From Thamnaconus septentrionalis (taxonomy: Eukaryota; Chordata; Actinopteri; Tetraodontiformes; Monacanthidae): a stretch of 64,000 bases of DNA. The stretch is taken from positions 18,452,001 through 18,516,000 of the forward strand of contig CM020517.1 in NCBI GenBank assembly GCA_009823395.1, written 5' to 3'. Positions 1 to 10,739 of this stretch are shown here, one piece after another (position 1 is the stretch's first letter; each line of letters begins with the position of its first letter). The translations under genes were made by a program, and so were the position numbers. The notes under the pieces were generated by a model, which saw only the letters and a program-made list of their open reading frames with translations, had not been told where the DNA came from and did not search any database.

Positions 1-1085
1 GGATTAGAAGTTTAATGATGGTCGATGTGAGGAGTTAAAATCCAACTCCAGGTTTGAAGATGCTTGAACTTGCATTTAAAAATTGATCTCCTGTCTGTCC
101 GTCTGTCTGGCTGTGATCACACAGTTCTCCAACATCAGCCAGGCTGGTCACTTCCTGCCGTGAAGCTCCTACAGGAGTCGGGTCTCTGAGCTGTCCGCCG
201 TCGGCCTCATGACTCACGCCGCGGTCGTCATCGCCTCCGAGCGCATCCGTCTTGTGTTTGTTGGCTGAAATTGTCCTGTTGACTCGGAGGCAGATTTAAA
301 TCAGTCTGACTCACTCCTCCTCGGCTGGATCTGCGATGCCTTTTCCCTGCACTCCCACGGCGACGCTAGACGCTCTTCAGAGTGAAGGTGATCCGATGTC
401 AGGATAAACCCTCGCCGCGTCGACGCCTTTTCAAAAGGAAGGAAGGAGAGTCTGCAGAAAGTAGCTCATGATTTATTCATGATGTCGATCCCACACAATA
501 GTTAGTCATCGTTCTGCAAGTTCTGGTCTCAAATCAGAAAAAGTTGCTTTACGTGCTCCGTCAGACGGTTGCAAGATAACCAATCTCAGAGGGAGAGAAG
601 ACCTTCTATCAGGTAAAGATGTGGATGAGTTATTTCAGCATGTCACCATGAATGGTGTAATCTGGGTACATCATTTAGATGTTTTTTCCCCACCTTAGAT
701 CTTAGGTCTGATATCTTTATCCTCTGGGTAGAAACAGCTGGTTGCTATGGGCAATAATGATAGCAAACTTTATGAGTCACTCAACAAAGAGAATCTGATT
801 TCTGATTGTCTGAGTCATCCGTAGAACATGGAAATCCATATGCGACCACGAGCTCCGAGTGATTGGCTAGGTTTTTTCTGAGTAGGCCGAGCAACCGTGA
901 ACAACTGAATGACTTGTTCATTCCCAGTTCAGCCTCTTTACAGAGAGAGAAGGGACGAGTGGAGCGGAAACAGGTGAGACTTACTGAACTGAACTCGGTT
1001 CAACACAGGGAGTCCATCTAAACAACAAGAGGCCGAGGCAGAGACCCTGCCAGCTCTCACAGTAGCTGACCAGGAGGCAGCGGGG

Positions 1086-1283
1086 CCAGGTGATCAGACC
1101 AGGGTTAAACACAGGTGTGGGTGGGAGGAGTCAGGCAGGTGGATCAGCAGCCAGGTGATCAGACCAGGGTTAAACACAGGTGTGGGTGGGAGGCAGTCAG
1201 GCAGGTGGATCAGCAGCCAGGTGATCAGACCAGGGTTAAACACAGGTGTGGGTGGGCGGGAGTCAGGCAGGTGGATCAGTGGC
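1086..1283. repeat. 65-66 bp minisatellite, three copies
   Basis: The string CCAGGTGATCAGACCAGGG begins at 1086, 1151 and 1217, giving periods of 65 and 66 bp. Each unit continues through GTTAAACACAGGTGTGGG and AGGCAGGTGGATCAG. Units one and two differ only by small indels; the third degenerates after about 1279. The repeat lies within the prkd1 intron. No function is evident. Confidence 0.9.
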
Positions 1284-1383
1284 AGGTGAGTGGTGGAGGC
1301 AGGTGCAGCCCATCACGCTGATGCTCCCTCCCTCCCTGGGCAGCTGACAGCAGACACCAGAGCAGGAAGGGAGGAGGGATCCA

Positions 1384-1515
1384 GGTTTTTTGGGTGCGAA
1401 GGCCACCGTAGCTGACCGGCAACCTCGGAAGGGGGAGGGAGAGCACGAGAGCGCTGCAACCTAAGACGCAACCACTTGATGTCGCTGTATCCTCTTCAAA
1501 ATCTCCAGATATTAT
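1384..1515 (+). mobile_element. End fragment of a dispersed teleost repeat (family A)
   Basis: This segment aligns by eye with 28100-28232: both contain GGGTGCG, then GGCCACCGTAG, then GCAACCACTTGATGTCGCTG followed by a CTTC-rich stretch. The wording resembles the end of an abundant fish element whose outer end reads like TACACACTGGACCTTTAA. Only one end is present and no target duplication is visible, so class is uncertain (non-autonomous DNA element preferred). Confidence 0.6.
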
Positions 1516-2019
1516 TCCATGCACACACGTATCGCACAATCGTGCAAATTAAGTCTGTAGGCTACAAAAGTATCAACATAGCCGATGGAGGGCGAGGGGG
1601 GGGATTATTCCAATGAAATTTATGAGTGATTGTGCATTCCTGGACTTGTACAAGCAGCTTTTTTTTTTTTTTTGGCTAAATGTTTCCCATCTTCTCTGAC
1701 CTGGCGGTCGGTCTGGCTGACTCGTCCTCCTGTTATCCAACATCTGTTTTGAATGGTGGAAGGGAAAAACAGGGAAGTGGGTCATTTGACTCCCATGTGA
1801 AAATATTTGACGGCTATGAAGCGGTGGGGCGGGCGGTCGGGAGTGGTGGGCAGCCCTGCGCACGGATCGGCTGGGTGGAGGAGGGGGGCGGGGGTGCGGT
1901 GGTCCATTCATGTGCATAATGCCAAGCGATGGAGGCCCCTGCAGATCTGAGGAGGGGCCCCTGGGGTCCCAGATCTGTTCAGACCGCTGACCCCTGAAGA
2001 AATGTTAACATCATGTTAG

Positions 2020-2652
<633 letters not shown>

Positions 2653-2883
2653 GACTATCAGATGTGGCTCGACCTCAGGAACCTGGAGTCCCGGATGAAC
2701 GAGCGCTACATCACCCATGAAAGCGATGACCTGCGCTGGCATCATCACGCCCAGCTCAGCGGCCTCGACTACCCGCTGCACCTCGCCAACGGCCCCCGCT
2801 GCGACGGCGGGAAGGGGGCGGAGTCCTACCAGGGGCAGGAGACGGAGCTGGAGACCCTCAGCGAGAGAGTCAGTGACCTCTGA
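2653..2883 (+). CDS. prkd1: prkd1, last coding exon (C-terminal tail and stop)
   Basis: The exon encodes 76 residues plus TGA at 2881-2883. It starts DYQMWLDLRNLESRMNERYI, continues THESDDLRW, and ends ETLSERVSDL. The block DYQxWLDLRxLE...ERYITHESDD is diagnostic of protein kinase D. The following LRW, the YPLHL segment and the ExExxxLxERVSxL ending match vertebrate PRKD1, not PRKD2 (DARW...) or PRKD3 (which ends in an acidic tail). The serine three from the end corresponds to the known autophosphorylation serine in the PRKD1 tail (Ser910 human, Ser916 mouse), and S-D-L still fits a class I PDZ ligand, although mammals have S-I-L. The variable linker (residues 45-65 of this exon) is Gly/Pro-rich and fish-specific. 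The stop is followed at once by a GGC-rich stretch and a long A/T-rich UTR. Confidence 0.95.
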   Translation, partial: DYQMWLDLRNLESRMNERYITHESDDLRWHHHAQLSGLDYPLHLANGPRCDGGKGAESYQGQETELETLSERVSDL

Positions 2884-3642
2884 GGACGGCGGCGGCGGCA
2901 GGAAGGGCGTTAACGCCGCCATGTGTGGAAAAAAAAAAAGAAAACACGCTAAAGAAGTGGCGGTAGAACGCCGAGGCCAAAATCGAGCTAAATTTGAGCG
3001 AGTTGGATTTACTGACTGCAGAATGTACAACCGGTTAACCACACGATCGGCTATGAAAATGCACTGCATTCACGAGAGGAAGAAAAAGAATTCAGGACAT
3101 ATATTTATTTTTTCCGTCTTTGATTTTCAAAAATGTGATTTTTCTTTGGGAGTTTCTCAGTAGTTTCCTGAAGTTCAGCTATCAGAAAGACTTCTGGAAT
3201 TATTCTAAATTATAATGCCAAGGCATCATCAACCATCTCTCTGAAAAGAATGCAGTAATTCACACATAATGTAGACTTTGGCATTATACTAAAAAAAATG
3301 AGTGTTAGTCATTTATTTTAATAACAAATTTAAAATAAGACAATAATAATACTCCATTCAAAAATACTTGGTTTTAAAATAAGTGTCACATTATGGACAT
3401 AATTTTAATGTGTATGTTTCCAACTTTTCTTTTTCTTCCTTCAGCAATTGCAGTCCATCCACACAAAGACGAATACATTTATTGAGGCTGCAGTTATTTA
3501 TGATACATTAATTTGGCTTTTGAATTCAAGCCGAACCAAAACCAGATTTATTTTGAGTGTAGAGAACAAGAAGCTGTTCCTAGTTTGTGCCTCTCCAGTA
3601 TTAATCACTAATAATCTGTGTTGAAGGTGTTGCATTAATAAA
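2884..3642 (+). other. prkd1: prkd1 3'UTR (proximal)
   Basis: Sequence after the stop starts with a GGCGGCGGCGGCAGG patch and becomes A/T-rich and unique. It ends with the first good AATAAA. The true 3' end could be farther downstream, because other AATAAA hexamers occur at 4899 and 7915. UTR length is inferred. Confidence 0.6.
3637..3642 (+). terminator. prkd1: Candidate polyadenylation signal, prkd1
   Basis: AATAAA lies about 755 bp after the stop codon, followed within 25 bases by TCTTGCGTTAATT, which is T-rich but only weakly GT-rich. It is the nearest canonical hexamer after the stop. Confidence 0.4.
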
Positions 3643-6596
3643 TACACTAAAGATTAGTCTTGCGTTAATTAAATTCTATGATACTGAATGAGCAGATTGT
3701 GTACTTGAAGCTTATAAAAAAAAAACCTGATGCTGCTCTTCAATGGCAGGATTTTGGTTGTGTTTTTTTTTTTTTTTTTTTTTAGGTTGTCTTGGATAAT
3801 AAGACTTTGTTTGACCTTCTGATAAATTAATCATTTAGAATTTTAAATAATTGTATTCATAAGCAGTCAGAACTGTTTGTTTGTTTTCTTCAGTGTTCTA
3901 CATTAGTGCCAGAGCTGTAAAGCACACAGAGCTTTTTCTGAAAACTATGAGGTTGTTTTCTTCTCGCCGCTGGTGACTTTCACAGAGGCAGAGCAGAAAT
4001 GTTAATGTTGGCTGGCAATGAATTGTCAGGGGTTTCATTCCAAAAGAAGGTATCCAGAATAATACAATCCAAAAAAAAAAAAAAAGAGAGAGAGAACGTT
4101 CTAGTATATTGACACTAAACATGGAAAATGGATATGTAGCATTTTGGAATGAAAATCCTCAAGTCGCTCAGTTTCAACAAATACCAAAAACACTTGCTTT
4201 CCTCGTCTTTATCTAGTCGTTTATCTTGTCAGGTCTTTTTTGTTAGCAGGCTAGCTAATAGTGAAAGGAGTGTTTCAGTGTCACTGCAGTGTTTTTCTTC
4301 ACTTTTATCACATTTTTAATGTAGAATATGATCTGGACCGCAGGGGTGACGAACGTAGCATTTTTTTTTGTTTTGTTTTTGTTTGTTTTTGGGTTTTTTT
4401 TTAATGTCAGCGCTGCGTAACTTTTCCAGGAAGCAACATGGATGCTATGTTTTGCTCAGTAGAGTCACTGTATGTCCACACGCTAGTCTGCATTTGTGTG
4501 AGAAGCTAGAAAGACTGAAAAGTATTTGCTTTGCTTTTGGAAGCACTTGGAAGCACTTGCACACATTACACAGTTAGGGAATTCTAGGTGGACATCAAAA
4601 GAACTTCTACCTCCTCCGTTACTTGCAGTTTAAACACACCAAGCTAATGACGCATAGACAGCCGGTAGATCATTTCACTTAACTCGTGCTATGCCGAGAC
4701 CTCTGTTTTATACGGCAGCATAAGTAAAATTATTCCCAGATCAAACCTGGGGCTGTGTTTTGAAGCCATTTTATGTAAAAGCACTTTGTCAAAACACATT
4801 TTGGCAAAACAAATAGTATATGATCACATGATTCTACCAGGAAGACACCAATGTATATTTGGTGCATAGTACTATTGTACTTGACATGTCAAAAACAAAA
4901 TAAATGCCAAGGATATATTTTTAAATTAACTAACCTGAGCAAATAAGAAAAAAAATAAAACAAAATTAAGCTTCAATTTGCCACTATGTATAATTCAGGG
5001 ACTCTCAAGAAGTCCTTGACATTTCAGGTTTCTCAGAAACATTCCATCAGAGTCACTCATTCCACAAGAGAAAGCTATTGTAGAAATCACAAGGTGTGAG
5101 CTTTACCAGGCATGTTAGCTTCGTAGCACTAGCTGCTAGCGAGCAACTGGGCTAATTTCTTTTCCAAGACGGCCCACCAAAGCCTGGCCCAGCACACTTA
5201 AACAGCGAGAGGCAGTTAGTAGGTGAAGACCACAGTGAAAGAGGACGGGGGGAGGGTGAGGTGGAGGCAGACGATTGGCCGCGGTGACCCCTGGAGGGAA
5301 CCGCCGGAAAGAAAAGAGGAAGTCGTGAGAGTCAGTGCTGCTACACCTGATGTCATCATGGATGTGATGCAGTCGCAGGCACAAGATGACCGTCGGTACA
5401 ATAGCGTAGTTTGACCTCCAGTGTGATATTGCCTCTGAGTTTTTTCCCAGGCTCCCTGTGCTCATCATTCCACACGGTGTGGAAATGGCAGTGGACCTCT
5501 TATTTATTTTTGTTCCCGTTGAATATAAGACTTTGGTTGCAGAGTGTTTCCTGGCTTCCAGTGCAAACTCCCCAGTAACGCAGCTGTACCGCACAACCGA
5601 CGTCACGTGAGGTGATCGCACTCAAAACACAACAAGCTAGTCGGGCAGCTTGCTACACTTGTTAGTGTTGAGTTTATAGGATCTACTGCCGGTGTTATAC
5701 AGGAAGTTACGAGTCCCGATGCTTTTCTAACATATATATCAGCACTATATATCAGGAATGTTATTTTTTTTCTTCGGAAAATGTTCCTGGAATGAAGTAT
5801 GATGTCGGTTTTGAGTTCAGCCAGTCAGAATATTCTGCATGAACATTATCTGATGCCTAGTTTATACAGGAAACACGGAGAATCTGATGTTTAGCAATAA
5901 TATAAATTGAGAATAAAATCACGAAGTTATTACATGAATACATGCTTAGTCGTGAGCCACTGTATAACAAACTGAATTTCATTCAAGCTCCTAAATCAGA
6001 GCTAAAAAAAAACAAAAACCCCAGGAAGGTCCCCTGGTGGCTGGTTGCAGTATATCTCATTGGAGCCTTGTTAGCAGATGGGATTGAAGTGAAATTGGGA
6101 ACGCGTTGGTTCGCTTCACTTTTACTCGAAATGAACGTCATTTAACATCCCGAAGCCACACTTGTTGATTATTTTTTATTCCACTGCTCTGGAAGCAGAG
6201 TGCGCGGTGGGCGGTTGTGACCATCGCTCCAAATTATTTTGAAAAGTTTAGAGTTTACTGCCGACCGTGCGGCTCAGCGCACGGTAATGGCTCGGGGGGG
6301 AAGGCCTCCCATGGCCGCACTGCGGGACGTCTGTTTGGCGATAAGCAAATCAAAGTGGGCTATTTCCAGCGCTCCCCCTGCACCGAGCACAAGGTGAACT
6401 GCAGGTAGGACGTCGGTTGCCATAGATGTGACACATTAAGGGCTTTTTCTCGGACGCCTCCTCGGCCTTTGTCTTCTGCTTTTGTGCCTGTCGTGCCGTC
6501 GTCTTTGGCTCTGGCCGGGAAGATAAAACGTCGCCCGTCGTCCACGTGATGACACAACGTCACAACGTTTCTTGAAAAGATTGTTTTGGTATCGGA
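3643..6596. other. Unique A/T-rich downstream flank of prkd1
   Basis: No credible gene is seen. The stretch could be extended 3'UTR or intergenic DNA. An AATAAA is at 4899-4904. Homopolymer T runs occur at 3762-3783 and 4380-4402. A short segment at about 6025-6120, with CCCCTGGTGGCTGG, resembles a fragment of a common teleost interspersed repeat. Around 6240-6400 the sequence turns CpG-rich for about 150 bp. Open frames here are short and unlike known proteins. Confidence 0.5.
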
Positions 6597-7080
6597 CAGC
6601 GATGCACCAATACCACTTTCTTACAGAATGAGTATGGTACACCCTGGGTGTCACCACAGGGTGTCACCAGTACCCTGGGTGTCACCCTGCCTTCGCCCCT
6701 TGACAGCTGGGAGAAGCTCCAGCAGACCAAAGGGTTAGGGTTAGGGTTGAGTGCAGGAACAGGCGGGTTTTGAAAATGGAGTCCTGGCTTTCCAGTACTC
6801 AACTGTACCGATACGCAGTACTCAGTACACATTACACAACTACTCTGATTTTTTGGGGGTTTTTCCACAGATGTTCTACTGAACAACATTCCTCAGCATA
6901 TTTTTCTAGGACATGGGTGACTGTCACAAGTTCCACTCCAGTGCAAACATAAAAATAACAACATTGTCACATGGTTACACATACAAGCGTTAACGGTGTT
7001 GTGGTATTTTACGAGTGCGAGTAGAGTACCTAACCCCGATATCGGCGCTGATACCGGTGTCGGGTGTCGGTGCATCTCTA
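6597..7080. mobile_element. Non-autonomous hAT-like element (GATGCACC termini)
   Basis: The left end CAGCGATGCACCAATACC (6597) and the right end, whose reverse complement begins TAGAGATGCACCGACACC (ends 7080), form imperfect terminal inverted repeats of about 18 bp. The sequence carries repeated GGTATC/GATACC words, typical of fish elements with a GATGCACCGATACC terminus. It encodes no transposase, so it is a 484-bp non-autonomous copy. The flanking octamers match only poorly, so no target duplication is claimed. Inside are GGGTGTCACC repeats (6640-6695), a fragment related to the flank of the (ATCC)n arrays (about 6655-6725), and a TTAGGG-like run. Confidence 0.65.
6732..6748 (+). repeat. 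Short interstitial telomere-like run
   Basis: GGGTTAGGGTTAGGGTT gives nearly three telomere-type units inside the hAT-like element. It is too short to be telomeric and is likely part of the element or a chance slippage product. Confidence 0.7.
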
Positions 7081-8932
7081 GGTCCAGATGTGTAACGCCG
7101 GGTCTAGGATGGCGAGGGCGTGACGGCGACGTGAGTGAAAGCACAAAACAAGAGTTCTGCACTCTGCTCGCTGTAGAGAGGGCGGGACACTGAAGGACAG
7201 GGCGGGGTCTCGTGTCATCATGTAGAAGCATTCTGGGAGGGGCTACTCCCCACCGTCACAGCCAAAGCCTTGTCAAGACGTCACGGGAACGAAGCTGAAA
7301 ATTAACTTTGAACAGATAACTTTTAAAAAGGTGAAATGTGCCTTATCCTCAAACACTGACCACTAGGAAATGACGATCGACGATAGATAACAGACAACGC
7401 AGTTCTCAGATCAGATCTGGCTCTTCAATATCTGCGTCTGAGCTTTATTCCATTGCCGCCAATTATCTAGACCTGCTTCACTATTCACTATGTTTGTTTT
7501 TTTTTGAGAGCGCCAGGTGCAGTTAACGCCTTTGCCAGCAGTCGCCGGCCGCCAACCTGCTGGGTCTTTGCAGAAAGTTTGAAGCTTTTTTTTGATGAGG
7601 ACAATACCTTCAAGACACAAAGATCTCAGCGCTAATCTCTGTTAGCTTGCCCACTTAGCGCTGGTCCGTGTATAGAAAGACTTCTGTCGAACGGTACGAC
7701 GGCAGAAGAGTCAAACCTTTGACTCAGTATTAGCCGAGCGGACTGGCGTTTAGCTTCAGGCAGCGAGCCTCCAGGTGTTTGTCGTGCGCGTCTGTGCGCT
7801 GAGCAGTCAACCGTGTTCTCGTGTCGCTCATTGCTCTCGTTCCTCAGCTGATCTGTGTGTTTTGCTACTTTGCCGCAACTTCAACAGCAACTTTTATTTT
7901 CTGGATCGTGTTGAAATAAATCTATTTTAAATCAGCTCGTTGTTGTTGTTCATAACTTAAATGTGTCTTTCAAAGTAAAACACGCTCCCAGAGAACTGTC
8001 ATGGAACGTAATAAATTGTGTATCCACTGTTGAGTGACTGTGATGTTTGTGTACTTTTGACTCCTCTGTTGTCGTCAGATTTTTTTTTTTTTTTGTAACT
8101 GTGGGTTTTAAGTTTGCCAAAGCAGGAGGCTTAAACGTCTCCTCGTGTCTTCTTCGTTCTTAAGACTGCTGAGACACTATGGTAACCACCACAATGCAGT
8201 GTCTTCATGTGGAAACTCAAACACGACACACTGGTTCAAAACGCTCAGAATACACAATCAACATCTTTTAAAAGTAAAATAAAATATAATAAAATATCGA
8301 AATAAAAGTTCATTTTCTCCATTCAAAACGAGAGCGATTTAAATAAAGTAACAATCTAAACGACAGACTGCACGTCGAAGCTCACTACACAACATGCGGC
8401 CCATACAACCGACACCATTGTTTCACGACTTTGAGGACACTTTTGAGAGTAGAGTGACCTACTTCACCTCAAAGTGTCCCACACAAAGAACTGCAGTAGT
8501 ACACAGAATTATATCTGCTGAGCTGTCCTGTGCTGCGATTGGTCTGTATGCTAAACTCCCAAAAAAGTATGCTTAGTAGTAGTAGTAGTAGTAGTGTGCG
8601 CTAGAATAATACATACATACATAAATAAATAAATAAATGACTTAATCCTGTTCAAGCAAATCAAAAACCATCAATAATCTAGCTTGTGTCTCCTCACAGT
8701 AAACCGTAGCCACTCTCTCCGTGCTAGTTAGCAGCACTAAGAACTACACTCCGGTGGTAACAGCAGAGCAAAGCAGCCTCACGTGTTCAGTGACGATCTG
8801 AGTCCACACAGCTGCTTCTCACCGCAGCGCTTTGATCGCAGGAAAAGACGCGAGGACCTGCTGCTCTCATCGCGGCGGCGGCACAGACGCTCCGTGTCAG
8901 TGCAGGTTTGAACCGGATCCTTGTGTTTTCTC

Positions 8933-8970
<38 letters not shown>

Positions 8971-9820
8971 CGCGTCTGACGTTAATAGGCAGCGACAGAG
9001 CAAAGGCCTCTGGGAAAGCGGGGGAATGAGGCGGAAGTGGCTCTTTAGAGAAACAAGCGGAAGGGTCAGTGACACTGTCCGACCACTGCCAAGCTAGGTC
9101 ACCAAGCTTCCGGCTTTCACGGCTGTATCCGTGCCGGCTAGTTTGTTAACTAGTGCGTTTAGTGGAGGGAGAGAGAGAGAGATGAGTGTATTTAAATCCT
9201 TACTCTCTGCCTTATAGTCTGATTTCACACGTTTACAGTTGTTTGTTTGTTTGTTGAGGACACAATGCTAAAGGGGAAAGCGCTCTTCAGAACTATTCCA
9301 CCAAACTGCGGCGCTGTCAGTGCTGAAGTCACCTGTTGGTAACTTGCTAACCAAATCCTCGGGAAAGAAAAACAGCCAGTGTAGTTAGTGCAGTGTAATC
9401 TGGTAATAAGTGAAGGCAGCCCCGCTTTAAGAGTGTTTGTCCCAGTACCTGACCATCGTTATTCAATATTCAGAAAAATGTGCATATTTGAAAACGACTC
9501 TGGAATCCAGTGCAGTACCAGTTCAGTCATGAACATTATTATTATTATTAGTAGTAGTAGTAGTATTAATTTTTTTTGTTTGAAATTTTTTTTTTTTACT
9601 TTTTACTTTAGTACATTTCAGAACCTCTATGTTCTTTTTTTTTTTTAATTATTTTTATTCAGCATCAACTATATGGAAAATAGATATACATGTACAGGTG
9701 TTATAATGCTTATTTTTGTATGTTGTATTATTATTATTATTATTTCTTTTTGCATGTTCATGTATCAGAGGAAGTCGACTGCATCCCATCGCAGCACGTC
9801 GGCGCTCATGATTCATCTGG
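7081..9820. other. Unique intergenic stretch with minor simple repeats
   Basis: No gene is recognised. It contains an AATAAA at 7915-7920 followed by TTGTTGTTGTTC, a plausible distal polyadenylation site; an (AGT)n run at 8576-8597; (ATAC/AAAT)n at 8609-8639; and a (GT)n tract at 8936-8969. A TTGTTTGTTTGTTTG run is at 9238-9255. Around 8760-9150 the DNA is CpG-richer, but no promoter can be assigned. Confidence 0.5.
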
Positions 9821-9834
9821 CCACTAGATGGCGC
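9821..9834 (+). promoter_or_regulatory. Perfect CTCF core motif
   Basis: CCACTAGATGGCGC fits CCASYAGRKGGCRS at all 14 positions. By base counting, an exact match is expected about once per 4 Mb per strand, so a chance hit in this window is unlikely. Occupancy is not shown by sequence. It points rightward, away from prkd1. Confidence 0.65.
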
Positions 9835-9878
9835 CCCACGAGAGGATTTCTGAGCGAGCATCTCTGTGAGGACGTGTC

Positions 9879-9879
<1 letters not shown>

Positions 9880-9938
<59 letters not shown>

Positions 9939-9991
9939 GATATTTGCTGTGTGCGATTTCCCAGGGTAGGAGTCTTTGTGGATTTGTTGTC

Positions 9992-10040
<49 letters not shown>

Positions 10041-10105
10041 CTGTCTTTGTCATTTTTATATCGTGAGTATTTCTGCGAGTGCGTGCGCGCTCGCGTTGTG
10101 TGTCG

Positions 10106-10138
<33 letters not shown>
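9880..10138. repeat. Cluster of three (TG)n tracts
   Basis: Alternating TG runs lie at 9880-9938, 9992-10039 and 10105-10138, separated by 50-65 bp of ordinary sequence. All have TG on the + strand. Such purine-pyrimidine alternation can adopt Z-form DNA. Small open frames of Cys-Val or Thr-His repeats here are artefacts. Confidence 0.95.
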
Positions 10139-10141
<3 letters not shown>

Positions 10142-10675
10142 ACCGCCGAAAGCGCCTCCCAACACCTACCGCGGTGCTTGTTGGGACACCGGGGGCCACA
10201 TGAGCACGAACACACACATTTAAGGAACAGCAGACAACAAAAACAAACAAGCCTCCCTATATGCCAATTAAAAAACACAGACAGGCAGGGAGAGGGAGGG
10301 CGGCTGCGCACGAGACAAAAAGAAACAACGCAATTATTTTAGAGAGTCGGTGCGAGCGACTAAAGACAAAAAACAAAAAAACAAAAACACAGAACAACTC
10401 TGAGAGCAAAGCAGCGTCGCCATGCTGCACATCGACAGTAGAAAAGACAGAGAGTGCGACTGGGGCGGGAAACTGGACGCACAGCACCAACGAAGAAGAC
10501 TTGTGGCGGGGAAAAAGGGGAAAAAAACATTTTAATGGAAAAGTTTTTCCACATGCAGAGCCACCTCACTGCTAGGAGTGTGTATGTGTGTGTGTGTGTT
10601 TGCAACCGGCGACCATTCACGCACAATCACGCACACTGACGCAGTAAGGGATCGTCTCGTGGGAAAGTTCAAGTA
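10139..10675. other. Intergenic stretch, A-rich, no gene
   Basis: Includes an A-rich patch (10365-10395) and a short (TG)n at 10578-10600. Nothing else is recognised. Confidence 0.5.
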
Positions 10676-10676
10676 A

Positions 10677-10738
<62 letters not shown>

Positions 10739-10739
10739 C
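10676..10739. repeat. (ATT)n microsatellite
   Basis: About 20 uninterrupted TTA units follow AAGTAAA. Trinucleotide array with no coding role. Confidence 0.97.
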
